A stretch of 17,236 nt of DNA from SVQP01 sp045594705 (GTDB lineage: Bacteria > Bacillota > Clostridia > Oscillospirales > CAG-272). The notes beneath the pieces were generated by a model. The model searched no databases, was not told where the DNA came from, and was given only the letters and a program-made list of their open reading frames with translations. This document shows, piece after piece, positions 6,687 to 13,764 of this stretch (positions are counted from its first letter, which is position 1; the number at the start of each line of letters is the position of its first letter). The stretch is from assembly GCA_045594705.1 (NCBI GenBank), contig JAZNZB010000076.1, positions 1 through 17,236 of the forward strand. Reading direction: 5' to 3'. The position numbers were made by a program, and so were the translations under genes.

Positions 6687-6789
6687 GTAGGGGCGGATAT
6701 CATCCGCCCGCCCGTAAAGGGTTTATGATCGCATTTTTCCGAGCGCGTACCTAAATCATTACGTGCGGGAGGATGATATCCTCCCCTAC
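6687..6789. repeat. Paired GTAGGGG hairpin repeats (copy 2), inverted orientation
   Basis: Bases 6687-6709 and 6767-6789 are inverted copies over 23 bases with two differences. Each arm is also a hairpin (GGCGGAT / ATCCGCC on the left, GGAGGAT / ATCCTCC on the right). The two differences between arms keep pairing within each hairpin. It fills most of the gap between the GNAT-like gene and acp and may form a long hairpin in the operon mRNA. Confidence 0.75.
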
Positions 6790-6850
6790 GAAACGGACGG
6801 TCGGAATGAGCATAACGGGAGCGTATTTCCCCACAAATCATCTTCCCTAT

Positions 6851-7981
6851 TTAGAGTTTCTTAATGTAAGATCTGCGGCGCTTGTGCTGGGTTGCATCGA
6901 AGTATTTCCACTGCGCCATGACCTGGGTATTGGTTTCAAGATTGAGGTTGGTTTCGGCATATTCGACCTTGCCGCTTGCCAGCATTTCGGTCAGCTGCAC
7001 CAGCATGACTGCATTGATGCCCGCGTTCTGATATTCGGGCAGCACGCCGATCAATCCGAGATCCAAGGTCTTTGGATGCTGCGAGCTGTGCAGCACCTTG
7101 CAGATGGCAGGCAAAGTCAGTCTGCCGCCGCTCTTTTGCAGTGCTTTGCCGATGCCGGGAATGCAGAGTGCAAACGCGACCACGCGCTCGTTCTCGTCGC
7201 AAACGACCACAAGATATTCCTTGTTGAGGATCAGAATAAACTGATCGATCATCTGCTTTTTCATGTTCTCGGTAAACGGCACCGTGCCATAGAGGTGACG
7301 GTAGCACTCGTCCAGGCACTCGAAAAAGCTGTCCTTATAGGTCTGGATGTACTTTTTCTTGGACATTTTGGAGCTGTCCACCACGTGCAGATGCGAAAGC
7401 TCCAGCGCACGCTGTGCCACGCGTCCGAGCATGGGGTTGGGCGTCTTTGGAGCGCGCAGGCGGAACTCGAACCAGTCGATCTCCTTGCCATAGCCGCAAG
7501 CCTCCAGCAGCGCGGGATAGTAGTCGTAATTGTACTGCTCTTCAAAGGTGGAAAGCTGATCAAAGCCCTCGATCAGCATACCCTCGCGCTCCAGGTCGCT
7601 GTAGCCGAGCGGTCCGCAAACGGTATCCATGCCCTGCTCTTTCGCCCAATTCTCCACGGCCTCGAACAGTGCTTTGGCAACCTGCAGGTCGTTGATCGCG
7701 TCAAAGCGGGTAAAGCGCACGCGCTTCTCGCTTCGCAGCTCATTGGACTGACGCTGCAAAATGCCCTGGATGCGTCCAACCACCTTTTTTTCTTGCATGG
7801 CAAGGAAAAACACGGTCTCGCAGGTATCGCTGTAGGCATGATTTTTCTTGAACTGTGCCATTTCGTCACCGTAAAGCGGCGGTACGAAGTATGGATTATT
7901 CTGATAAAGTCTTAACGGAAACCGGACAAAGGCCTTTCTTTGTGCGCCCGTTTCTACCTTGACGATTCTGACGTTTTGCAT
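6851..7981 (-). CDS. GNAT-like N-acetyltransferase, about 376 residues, lipid-operon member
   Basis: Start taken as the ATG at 7981; a TTG at 7987 is also possible and neither has a strong RBS, so coupling to the DegV gene ending at 7990 is likely. The N-terminal half (residues 1-170) contains GPLGYSDLEREGMLIEGF (123-140), a stretch I associate with this subgroup of long GNAT-like proteins. The C-terminal half has a GNAT core: a strand LDLGLIGVL, then the acetyl-CoA loop PEYQNAGINA (315-324) and a later ETNLNLETNTQ segment. Acyl or acetyl transfer from a CoA donor is expected; the substrate is unknown. Its place between fakB and acp suggests a lipid or acyl-ACP-related role (inference). Confidence 0.8.
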   Translation of the reverse strand: MQNVRIVKVETGAQRKAFVRFPLRLYQNNPYFVPPLYGDEMAQFKKNHAYSDTCETVFFLAMQEKKVVGRIQGILQRQSNELRSEKRVRFTRFDAINDLQVAKALFEAVENWAKEQGMDTVCGPLGYSDLEREGMLIEGFDQLSTFEEQYNYDYYPALLEACGYGKEIDWFEFRLRAPKTPNPMLGRVAQRALELSHLHVVDSSKMSKKKYIQTYKDSFFECLDECYRHLYGTVPFTENMKKQMIDQFILILNKEYLVVVCDENERVVAFALCIPGIGKALQKSGGRLTLPAICKVLHSSQHPKTLDLGLIGVLPEYQNAGINAVMLVQLTEMLASGKVEYAETNLNLETNTQVMAQWKYFDATQHKRRRSYIKKL

Positions 7982-7989
7982 AGGCAAAA

Positions 7990-8892
7990 TTATTCTAAAG
8001 GCTCATCCTCACGACGCAGGAAGAGTAAGCCGTAGCCGGCCAGCCAAGGACCGTTGTGGCATCCGCTGACGGGAGAGGTGATGACCTTTTCGTGGTTGGT
8101 GTGGATGTCGTACTTTTTTTCGATCTCAACCAGCTCTTCAAGCAGCGAAGGGCCGGTGTAGGTGTGCCAGAGCAGATAGTCGGCAGGATCGCGGTCGCCG
8201 ATCATTTCCTTCAAGATCTCGCAGGTCTTTGCCAGTGCCTTCTTGGGAGTACGAACGCTCTGCAGCGCGCAAAGCTCGCCGTCGTGCGTGAAATGTACCA
8301 CGGGGCAAATGTTGAGCATCTTGCCCATCAGCGCCTTACCGCCCTTGAGTCTGCCGTTGTAGATCAGGTAGTCAAGCTTTGCGTCAACGCCCAAAAATTC
8401 CTGGTGCTTCATCATCCAGGCGATCTCCTTGAGAATGGTCTCGGTGGGAATCCCCTTTTCGATCATCTCAGCAGCCTTGATGGCCAGCATACCCTCACCA
8501 AAGCAGGTGATTTTGGAGTCGATGACGATGATGTTCATCTTGTCTGCAAACTCCTCTGCGGTCAGGCGGATCAGGTTGTAGGTACCGCCCAGGTACGAGC
8601 TGATGGCGATGACGATGACCTCACGGTAGCCGTCGTCGTAAGCCTTCTGGAAATGCTCTCTGATTCTTTCGGGGCTGGGCATTGCGGTCTTGGGCAGATT
8701 GTTCTTGGCATCCTCCAGAACCTCAAGCTCCTTGTAGAATGCATCGGGATCAAGGTCAAGACCCTCTAAGTATTCCTTGCCCTTGAAATGGACGTGGATG
8801 CGGATGATATCAATGTCGTACTTCTTATAGCGTTCGGGGGCGTACTCGATACAGCCTGTGGAGGTGCACATGACTTTTCTTTTGATTTCCAT
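7990..8892 (-). CDS. fakB: DegV family fatty acid-binding protein (FakB-like)
   Basis: 300 residues; ATG at 8892 with AAAGGAG upstream. DegV hallmarks: KTAMPSPERI (68-77, the KTSQPSP-like motif), AISSYLGGTYNLIR (96-109), LIYNGRLKGGKALMGKML and a C-terminal SGCHNGPWLAGYG in place of the usual HxGPG. FakB proteins hold a fatty acid in the cytoplasm and present its carboxylate to FakA for phosphorylation. The first motif differs: TSTGCIEY where most members have a DST-like sequence, so this is a divergent subgroup. Adjacency to fakA and plsX makes the FakB role likely, although DegV paralogues with other ligands exist. It lies 33 bases after plsX. Confidence 0.88.
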   Translation of the reverse strand: MEIKRKVMCTSTGCIEYAPERYKKYDIDIIRIHVHFKGKEYLEGLDLDPDAFYKELEVLEDAKNNLPKTAMPSPERIREHFQKAYDDGYREVIVIAISSYLGGTYNLIRLTAEEFADKMNIIVIDSKITCFGEGMLAIKAAEMIEKGIPTETILKEIAWMMKHQEFLGVDAKLDYLIYNGRLKGGKALMGKMLNICPVVHFTHDGELCALQSVRTPKKALAKTCEILKEMIGDRDPADYLLWHTYTGPSLLEELVEIEKKYDIHTNHEKVITSPVSGCHNGPWLAGYGLLFLRREDEPLE

Positions 8893-8925
8893 AACTGACT
8901 CCTTTGATTATTGTCTTAGATGATG

Positions 8926-9909
8926 TTATCTGTTATCCTTACCGTCAAACATCGCCTTGTTTCTTGCGACATTGAGCATAATGGCAGAGGTGTTTTTGAT
9001 CGAATCTGCGTTAGCAGCGCCGTGCGCTTTGATAATGGGCTTCCCAACGCCAAGCAGCTGCGCGCCGCCAAGCGAGTTGAAGTCGTAAATGCTCATCAGG
9101 TATCCCACAAGCTTCATGATCTCGGGATTGCCGGTCTTTTTGCCGTATACCACGATATCGGTAATAATTCTCTTTGCAATGCCCTCGGAATTCTTGAGCA
9201 CCTGGTTGCCTGCAAAGCCGTCTGCGACAAGCACATCACAATCGCCCGAAAGCGCGTTTGTGCCCTCGATATTGCCCACGAAATTGAGCTCGGCATCCGC
9301 CTTTAGTAGCGCGTGGGTCTCCTTGACCAGCTTATTACCCTTGGTCTCCTCCGCACCGTTGGAGAGCAGACCGATGCGGGGATTTTCAATCGCGTAGCAT
9401 TGCTTCATCAGATCCGCGCCCATGTGCGCAAAGTCCACAAGCATGGAAGCGGTGCAGTCAATGTTGGCCCCCGTATCCACAAGGCAGGTAAATCCACCCT
9501 TGGCTGCGGGCAGAATGGCTGCAAGCGCAGGTCTGCGCAAAGGCTTTGCGGGCACGTAGCGAAGCGCACCTGCAATCAGCGCACCCGTGCTGCCTGCATT
9601 GATCAGACCCAGAATGTCGTCGCGTGCGGCAAGCGCCTGCAGGGCCTTTACCAGCGAGGACTCGGTCTTTTTGAAGATGGCCTCCATGGGGTTGTCGTAA
9701 TTGGTAATGGCGTCGGGCGCGTGCACAATCTCAATGCGGTCGCGGTCGTATTCGGCCTTTGCAAGCTCTGCACCGATGACCTGCTCGTCACCAAACAGCA
9801 CAATGGAAAGCTCGGGGTTCTCGGCAAGTGCCATCAAAGCACCCTGCACGATCATCTCAGGGCCCTTGTCGCTGCCCAGCGTGTCTATTGCGATTTTATA
9901 AGTAGCCAT
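8926..9909 (-). CDS. plsX: Phosphate acyltransferase PlsX
   Basis: 327 residues from the ATG at 9909, which has GGAGG seven bases upstream; an ATG at 9921 directly after the fakA stop is less likely. PlsX exchanges acyl-ACP and acyl-phosphate, which PlsY then uses to make lysophosphatidate at the membrane. Family motifs: IDTLGSDKGP (8-17), NAGSTGAL (104-111), LVDTGANIDC (143-152), GLLSNGAEETKGNKL (180-194) and VADGFAGNQVLKNSEG (228-243), ending in KAHGAANADSIKNT. Unusual for the family, the first motif lacks the common MGGD(H/N) form and SAGNTGA is NAGSTGA, so it is a somewhat divergent member. It lies 12 bases after fakA. Confidence 0.93.
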   Translation of the reverse strand: MATYKIAIDTLGSDKGPEMIVQGALMALAENPELSIVLFGDEQVIGAELAKAEYDRDRIEIVHAPDAITNYDNPMEAIFKKTESSLVKALQALAARDDILGLINAGSTGALIAGALRYVPAKPLRRPALAAILPAAKGGFTCLVDTGANIDCTASMLVDFAHMGADLMKQCYAIENPRIGLLSNGAEETKGNKLVKETHALLKADAELNFVGNIEGTNALSGDCDVLVADGFAGNQVLKNSEGIAKRIITDIVVYGKKTGNPEIMKLVGYLMSIYDFNSLGGAQLLGVGKPIIKAHGAANADSIKNTSAIMLNVARNKAMFDGKDNR

Positions 9910-9921
9910 ATATACCTCCAT

Positions 9922-11574
9922 TTATTCAACAGCGATCAGATAGCGATAAACCTTTTGTCCGCCGACAAATACGTCCACGCTCAGATCCTCGTAAGCGTCC
10001 TCGATCGCCTCGGTCATGGCAACTCTCTCGTCTTCCGAAACGCCCTCGCCTACGAAGAGAGTCAGAATTTCGCGATCCTCAATGTCCTCGATCGCACCGA
10101 TCATGGCAAGCATTGCCTCGATTTCGTCCGCGCAGGAGCAAACCAGCTCACCGTCCAGAATGCCGATCGATTCGTCCTTCTTAACCGCCACGTCACCAAT
10201 CACGGTGTCGCGGATGGCGTAGGTGATCTCGCCCGAAACCACAGCGTCCTTGGCATCGGTCATATCGGAAACCTGCTCGTCTGCATCCTCGATCGCACCG
10301 TTAAAGACTGCCAAGGCAGTGTAGCCCTGCGGGAAGGATTTGGTCGGTACAACGCGTACGTCCACGTCCTCACACAGATCTGCTGCCTGCTGAGCCGTGA
10401 GCAGGATGTTGCCGTTATTGGGCAGGATAATGACGTGATCAACGTCCAGCTGACCGATCGCATCCACAAAATCCTGTGCGCTTGGGTTGGAGGTCTGTCC
10501 GCCATCAATGATGATATCCGCGCCCAGCTCGGTAAAGAGCGCGTGCATGCCCTCACCGCTGGCAACCGCGATCACACCAAAGGGCTTGTGGATCTTTTTC
10601 TTCTTTTGCTCCGCAACCGTCCGCTCGGAATGCTGCAGGCTCATATTTTCAATCTTGACCTCAAGGTACTCGCCATACTGCTGGCAAAGCAGCAGCACGT
10701 CGGCAGGCACCATGGTATGCGCGTGCACCTTGAGCACGTCACCGTCGCGCAGTGCGACGATGGAATTGCAGTTCTTTGCTTCAAGAGACGCACGGAAGCC
10801 TTCCAGATCAAATGCTTCGGGATCACCTTTTGCGCGCTGCAATCTGACCAGCACCTCTGTGCAATAACCCCATTCCAGCGGGCTGTCTGTGGTAAAGAGG
10901 TCATAATTGATCGCGGGCTTTGCCACGGGCGCTTGCTCGTCATAGCCGCCGATCAGGATCTCCTTGCCGCTCAGCGCATCATACATACCCACGATCATGG
11001 CCAGATACCCTGCACCGCCGCTGTCCACAACGTCCGCCTGTGCAAGCACGGGCAGCATTTCCTTGGTCTTGGCCAGCGTGTGCTGTGCCTGCTCGATCAG
11101 GATCTCGAACAGCTGCTCAAAGGTGGTGTCCTCGGTCACATTCTTGGCAGTATACTCCGAGCTCTCACGGAACACGGTCAGAATGGTACCCTCCACAGGA
11201 TTTGCAACCGCGTGATAAGCGCGTGCAACACCCGCCTCAAGGGCCTTTGCAAACTCTGATGCGTCCATACTTTCGCAATCTGCCACAGCAGCGGCAACGC
11301 CCGCTATGTACTGCGAAAGAATCACGCCCGAATTGCCGCGCGCACCAAGCACGCAGCCGCGTGAAAAGTTGGCCATGTGACCGCCCAGCGTATCCTCATC
11401 AGAAAGACGGGCCAAGCCGCCCTCCAGCGTTTTGGTCATATTGACGCCGGTATCACCGTCCGGAACGGGAAAAACGTTGAGATCGTTGATCTCCTCCATA
11501 TGTGCGCGCAAGCCCTGCACTCCGCCCAAAAGCAGCGTGCGGATAGCCGCGCCGTCAAGTCTTATTGTTTCCAT
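9922..11574 (-). CDS. fakA: Fatty acid kinase catalytic subunit FakA (DAK2/DegV-like fusion, YloV family)
   Basis: 550 residues, the full family length; ATG at 11574 with AAGGTGGAG upstream. It phosphorylates fatty acids held by FakB. The N-terminal DAK2-type kinase domain has NVFPVPDGDTGVNM (33-46, metal-binding Asp39 and Asp41), GARGNSGVILSQ (78-89) and VDSGGAGY (183-190). The middle domain has the probable zinc ligands Cys238 (YCTE), His284 and His286 (KVHAHT). The C-terminal DegV-like domain begins near 335 (FGVIAVASGEGMHALFTELG) and includes GGQTSNPS and LPNNGNI. Despite the resemblance to dihydroxyacetone kinase, the three-domain layout is FakA. It is second in the operon, 15 bases after the TetR gene. 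Confidence 0.95.
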   Translation of the reverse strand: METIRLDGAAIRTLLLGGVQGLRAHMEEINDLNVFPVPDGDTGVNMTKTLEGGLARLSDEDTLGGHMANFSRGCVLGARGNSGVILSQYIAGVAAAVADCESMDASEFAKALEAGVARAYHAVANPVEGTILTVFRESSEYTAKNVTEDTTFEQLFEILIEQAQHTLAKTKEMLPVLAQADVVDSGGAGYLAMIVGMYDALSGKEILIGGYDEQAPVAKPAINYDLFTTDSPLEWGYCTEVLVRLQRAKGDPEAFDLEGFRASLEAKNCNSIVALRDGDVLKVHAHTMVPADVLLLCQQYGEYLEVKIENMSLQHSERTVAEQKKKKIHKPFGVIAVASGEGMHALFTELGADIIIDGGQTSNPSAQDFVDAIGQLDVDHVIILPNNGNILLTAQQAADLCEDVDVRVVPTKSFPQGYTALAVFNGAIEDADEQVSDMTDAKDAVVSGEITYAIRDTVIGDVAVKKDESIGILDGELVCSCADEIEAMLAMIGAIEDIEDREILTLFVGEGVSEDERVAMTEAIEDAYEDLSVDVFVGGQKVYRYLIAVE

Positions 11575-11589
11575 CAGTTCTCCACCTTT

Positions 11590-12126
11590 TTAAGTATTCG
11601 AGGGAATCAGATTACCCGTCAGGCGCTCCATGTATGCAGCGATGGTAGCAAGATCCATGCGCTTGCCATCCTCGCCAAGCAGCCATTGCCCCAGCACGTG
11701 CACCATACCGCTGATCATAAAGGTTGCAGTCATGCGGCGCTCTGTGTTATTTTCATTTCCCTCATAAGCCTGCATCAGCTTTCCCTCCAGCTTTGCCACA
11801 AAGGCATCCATTCTGCCCTTGTATACCATGCGCAGCTCCTCCGACTGCTTTTCCACAGCTGAAAGTAACCCCTGCACATAAGCCTTGGGAGACTCAAACA
11901 GATTCTTTTTTTCAGAAAAAGCATTCATCAGCTTTTCAATACAATTCTCTTCAATTTCGTTTGCCAAGGCCAGCGAATCCACGTAATGCTTATAAAACGT
12001 GGTCTTGTTGATCATCGCACGCTCACAAATGTCCTTGACCTTGATCTTTTCGGGTGCGTACTGTGCACGCAGGGACAAAAAGGCTTGCTTGATCTGCTGC
12101 TTGGTCTTGATGATCCTGAGATCCAT
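11590..12126 (-). CDS. TetR/AcrR family transcriptional regulator of the fatty acid operon
   Basis: 178 residues from the ATG at 12126, which has AAAGGAG upstream; a longer frame to 12189 runs through the leader and is rejected. The N-terminal HTH is typical: TKQQIKQAFLSLRAQYAPEK, then IKVKDICERAMINKTTFYKHYVD (28-50). The remainder is a helical ligand and dimer domain with no signature I can assign. As first gene of the fakA-plsX-fakB operon it probably represses that operon and perhaps glnA across the divergent promoter region. A lipid-related ligand (fatty acid, acyl-phosphate, acyl-CoA) is plausible but is inference from position only. Confidence 0.9.
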   Translation of the reverse strand: MDLRIIKTKQQIKQAFLSLRAQYAPEKIKVKDICERAMINKTTFYKHYVDSLALANEIEENCIEKLMNAFSEKKNLFESPKAYVQGLLSAVEKQSEELRMVYKGRMDAFVAKLEGKLMQAYEGNENNTERRMTATFMISGMVHVLGQWLLGEDGKRMDLATIAAYMERLTGNLIPSNT

Positions 12127-12149
12127 ACGAGCTCCTTTCTCAAATATAT

Positions 12150-12186
12150 GATAAGCACAAAAAATAAACAACTTTGGTTGCTTATC
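12150..12186 (-). promoter_or_regulatory. Inverted repeat at the tetR transcription start (candidate operator)
   Basis: 8-bp arms GATAAGCA (12150-12157) and TGCTTATC (12179-12186), perfect, 21 bases apart. The upstream arm lies directly after the -10 box and covers the predicted start near 12182. A small CAAC/GTTG hairpin is nested inside. It could be a TetR binding site or a leader hairpin; the wide spacing makes the operator reading uncertain. Confidence 0.45.
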
Positions 12187-12188
12187 CA

Positions 12189-12217
12189 ATTATAGTCGAT
12201 TTTATTCGGTTTGTCAA
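12189..12217 (-). promoter_or_regulatory. Sigma-A promoter of the tetR-fakA-plsX-fakB operon
   Basis: Read on the minus strand: TTGACA (12217-12212), a 17-base spacer, TATAAT (12194-12189), exact consensus. The -35 box lies inside the first unit of the 21-bp tandem repeat. Confidence 0.88.
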
Positions 12218-12272
12218 CATATTTCTTAAAATTGTCAATATATTTATTAAAATTATCACACATTTCTTGACG
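12211..12272. repeat. 21-bp tandem repeats between divergent promoters
   Basis: Units 12211-12231 and 12232-12252 each start TTGTCAA and end TTAAAA and differ at two of 21 positions. A decayed third unit (TTATCA...ATTTCTT) follows at 12253-12272 and runs into the glnA -35 box. The 21-bp period equals two helical turns, so a protein bound to each unit would sit on one face of the DNA. This is a likely control site for one or both operons. Confidence 0.6.
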
Positions 12273-12294
12273 ATTGCCGAAAATATGCTATAAT
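12267..12294 (+). promoter_or_regulatory. Sigma-A promoter of glnA
   Basis: TTGACG (12267-12272), a 16-base spacer, TATAAT (12289-12294). The ATG at 12337 is about 36 bases after the predicted start, with AAAGGAG before it; no long leader or riboswitch is visible. Confidence 0.8.
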
Positions 12295-12336
12295 AGTGTT
12301 ATATACTTTATTAAATCAAAGTAAAGGAGCAAAACA

Positions 12337-13761
12337 ATGGCAAAGAACGTACAGGATATCATGAGCATGATCCGTGAGAATGGGATCAAAATGGTGGATT
12401 TCAAGATGGTGGACGTGGCCGGTCAATACCGTCACGTGACCATTCCCGCACAGAATTTTTCCGAGGACGTCATGAAAAGCGGCATCGGCTTTGATGCCTC
12501 CAATTATGGCTACGCCGTGGTGGAAAAGAGCGACATGGTATTTATTCCCGACCCCGACACCGCTGTCATCGATCCCTTCTGCGAGATTCCCACGCTTTCC
12601 ATGACGGGCGATGCCATGATCATCGCAAGCCCCGAAAACAAGCCTCTCTCACAGTATCCCAGAAATATCATCAAGGCAGCCGTTGCGCATATGCAGGCAA
12701 GCGGTGTGGCGGATACCATGAAGATTTTGCCCGAATTTGAATTCTATCTGTTTGACAACGTGGGCTGGGAGGTCTCCCCCAACTATATCGGCGCGCACGT
12801 GGATGCCGAGCAGTCCTATTGGAACAGCGATTCCCAGGGGCACGGCGTCATCGTGCCCAAGCAAAAGGCTTACCACGTAGCCAAGCCCTTTGACCGCGCG
12901 TATGAAGCAAGAAGTGAGATGTGCATGCACATGCTGGACGCAGGCATTGAGATCAACTATCATCACCCCGAGGTGGCGGCATCCGGTCAGTTCGAGATCG
13001 AGCCGCAGCTTGGCGAGGTGGTACACATGGCTGACGCGACCATGATGATCAAATATATCATTCACAACACCGCGCTCAAATACGGCAAGTCCGCGACGTT
13101 TATGCCCAAGCCCATTTACGGCGAGGCCGGCAGCGGCATGCACGTGCATATGCTGCTGTTCAAGGATGGCGTTCCCGTATTCTCGGACGACAACGGATAT
13201 GCGCACTTAAGCGAGACCGCGCACTACTTTATGGGCGGAATTTTAGCGCACATCGCTTCCCTTTGTGCACTGACCAACCCCAGCACCAATTCCTTCAAGC
13301 GTCTTGTTCCCGGCTTCGAAGCACCCGTCACGGTCGGCTACGCAACCTCCAACAGAAGTGCAGTCATCCGTATCCCCGCATACGCCAAGTCGCCCGACAA
13401 GCGTCGCTTCGAGCTGCGCAATCCCGACGCGACCTGCAATCCTTATTTCTGTTATGCAGCCATTCTGATGGCGGGACTTGACGGCGTCAAGAACAAGATC
13501 GACCCGCACGCAAACGGCTGGGGTCCCTACGACGTCAACCTCTATCACCTCTCGGACGAGGAAAAGGCCAAGCTGCATCATCTGCCCACCTCTCTGCCCG
13601 AGGCATTGGACGCGCTGGAGGCAGACCACGACTACCTGACCGAGGGCGGCGTATTCCCGATCGAGCTGATCAACAGCTTTATCAAATCCAAGCGAGAGGA
13701 ATGCCGCGCCATGGCAGCCATTCCCCATCCTGCGGAATTTGAGAAATACTACAACCTGTAA
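12337..13761 (+). CDS. glnA: Glutamine synthetase, type I, beta-like
   Basis: 474 residues; makes glutamine from glutamate, ammonia and ATP in the cytoplasm as a dodecamer. Catalytic landmarks match E. coli GlnA: Asp53 (FDASN), Glu133 and Glu135 (EFEFYLFD), Glu212 and Glu220 (HHPEVAASGQFE), His269 (GSGMHVHM), Glu328 (PGFEAPV), Arg340 (NRSAVIRIP) and Arg361 (RFELRNPD). The length and the C-terminal region NLYHLSDEEK with Tyr403 match the adenylylation loop of the beta subtype (NLYDLPPEE in E. coli) rather than the ~445-residue alpha form usual in Bacillota. No adenylyltransferase gene is in view. The downstream gene starts 3 bases after the stop, so glnA leads a three-gene unit. The divergent TetR gene suggests possible co-control with lipid genes. 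Confidence 0.96.
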   Translation: MAKNVQDIMSMIRENGIKMVDFKMVDVAGQYRHVTIPAQNFSEDVMKSGIGFDASNYGYAVVEKSDMVFIPDPDTAVIDPFCEIPTLSMTGDAMIIASPENKPLSQYPRNIIKAAVAHMQASGVADTMKILPEFEFYLFDNVGWEVSPNYIGAHVDAEQSYWNSDSQGHGVIVPKQKAYHVAKPFDRAYEARSEMCMHMLDAGIEINYHHPEVAASGQFEIEPQLGEVVHMADATMMIKYIIHNTALKYGKSATFMPKPIYGEAGSGMHVHMLLFKDGVPVFSDDNGYAHLSETAHYFMGGILAHIASLCALTNPSTNSFKRLVPGFEAPVTVGYATSNRSAVIRIPAYAKSPDKRRFELRNPDATCNPYFCYAAILMAGLDGVKNKIDPHANGWGPYDVNLYHLSDEEKAKLHHLPTSLPEALDALEADHDYLTEGGVFPIELINSFIKSKREECRAMAAIPHPAEFEKYYNL

Positions 13762-13764
13762 TAT

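Noticed and set aside
6773..7915. A 380-codon plus-strand frame opposite the GNAT-like gene
   Set aside because: Starts inside the repeat, has no domain match, and the minus-strand gene has clear GNAT features.
9313..11259. A 648-codon open frame on the plus strand opposite plsX and fakA
   Set aside because: It is the antisense shadow of two clearly identified genes, with no RBS and no recognisable domain; high GC and codon bias open the opposite frame.
9922..11574. Dihydroxyacetone kinase subunit for the DAK2 protein
   Set aside because: The 550-residue three-domain layout with Cys238/His284/His286 and the neighbours plsX and degV identify FakA.
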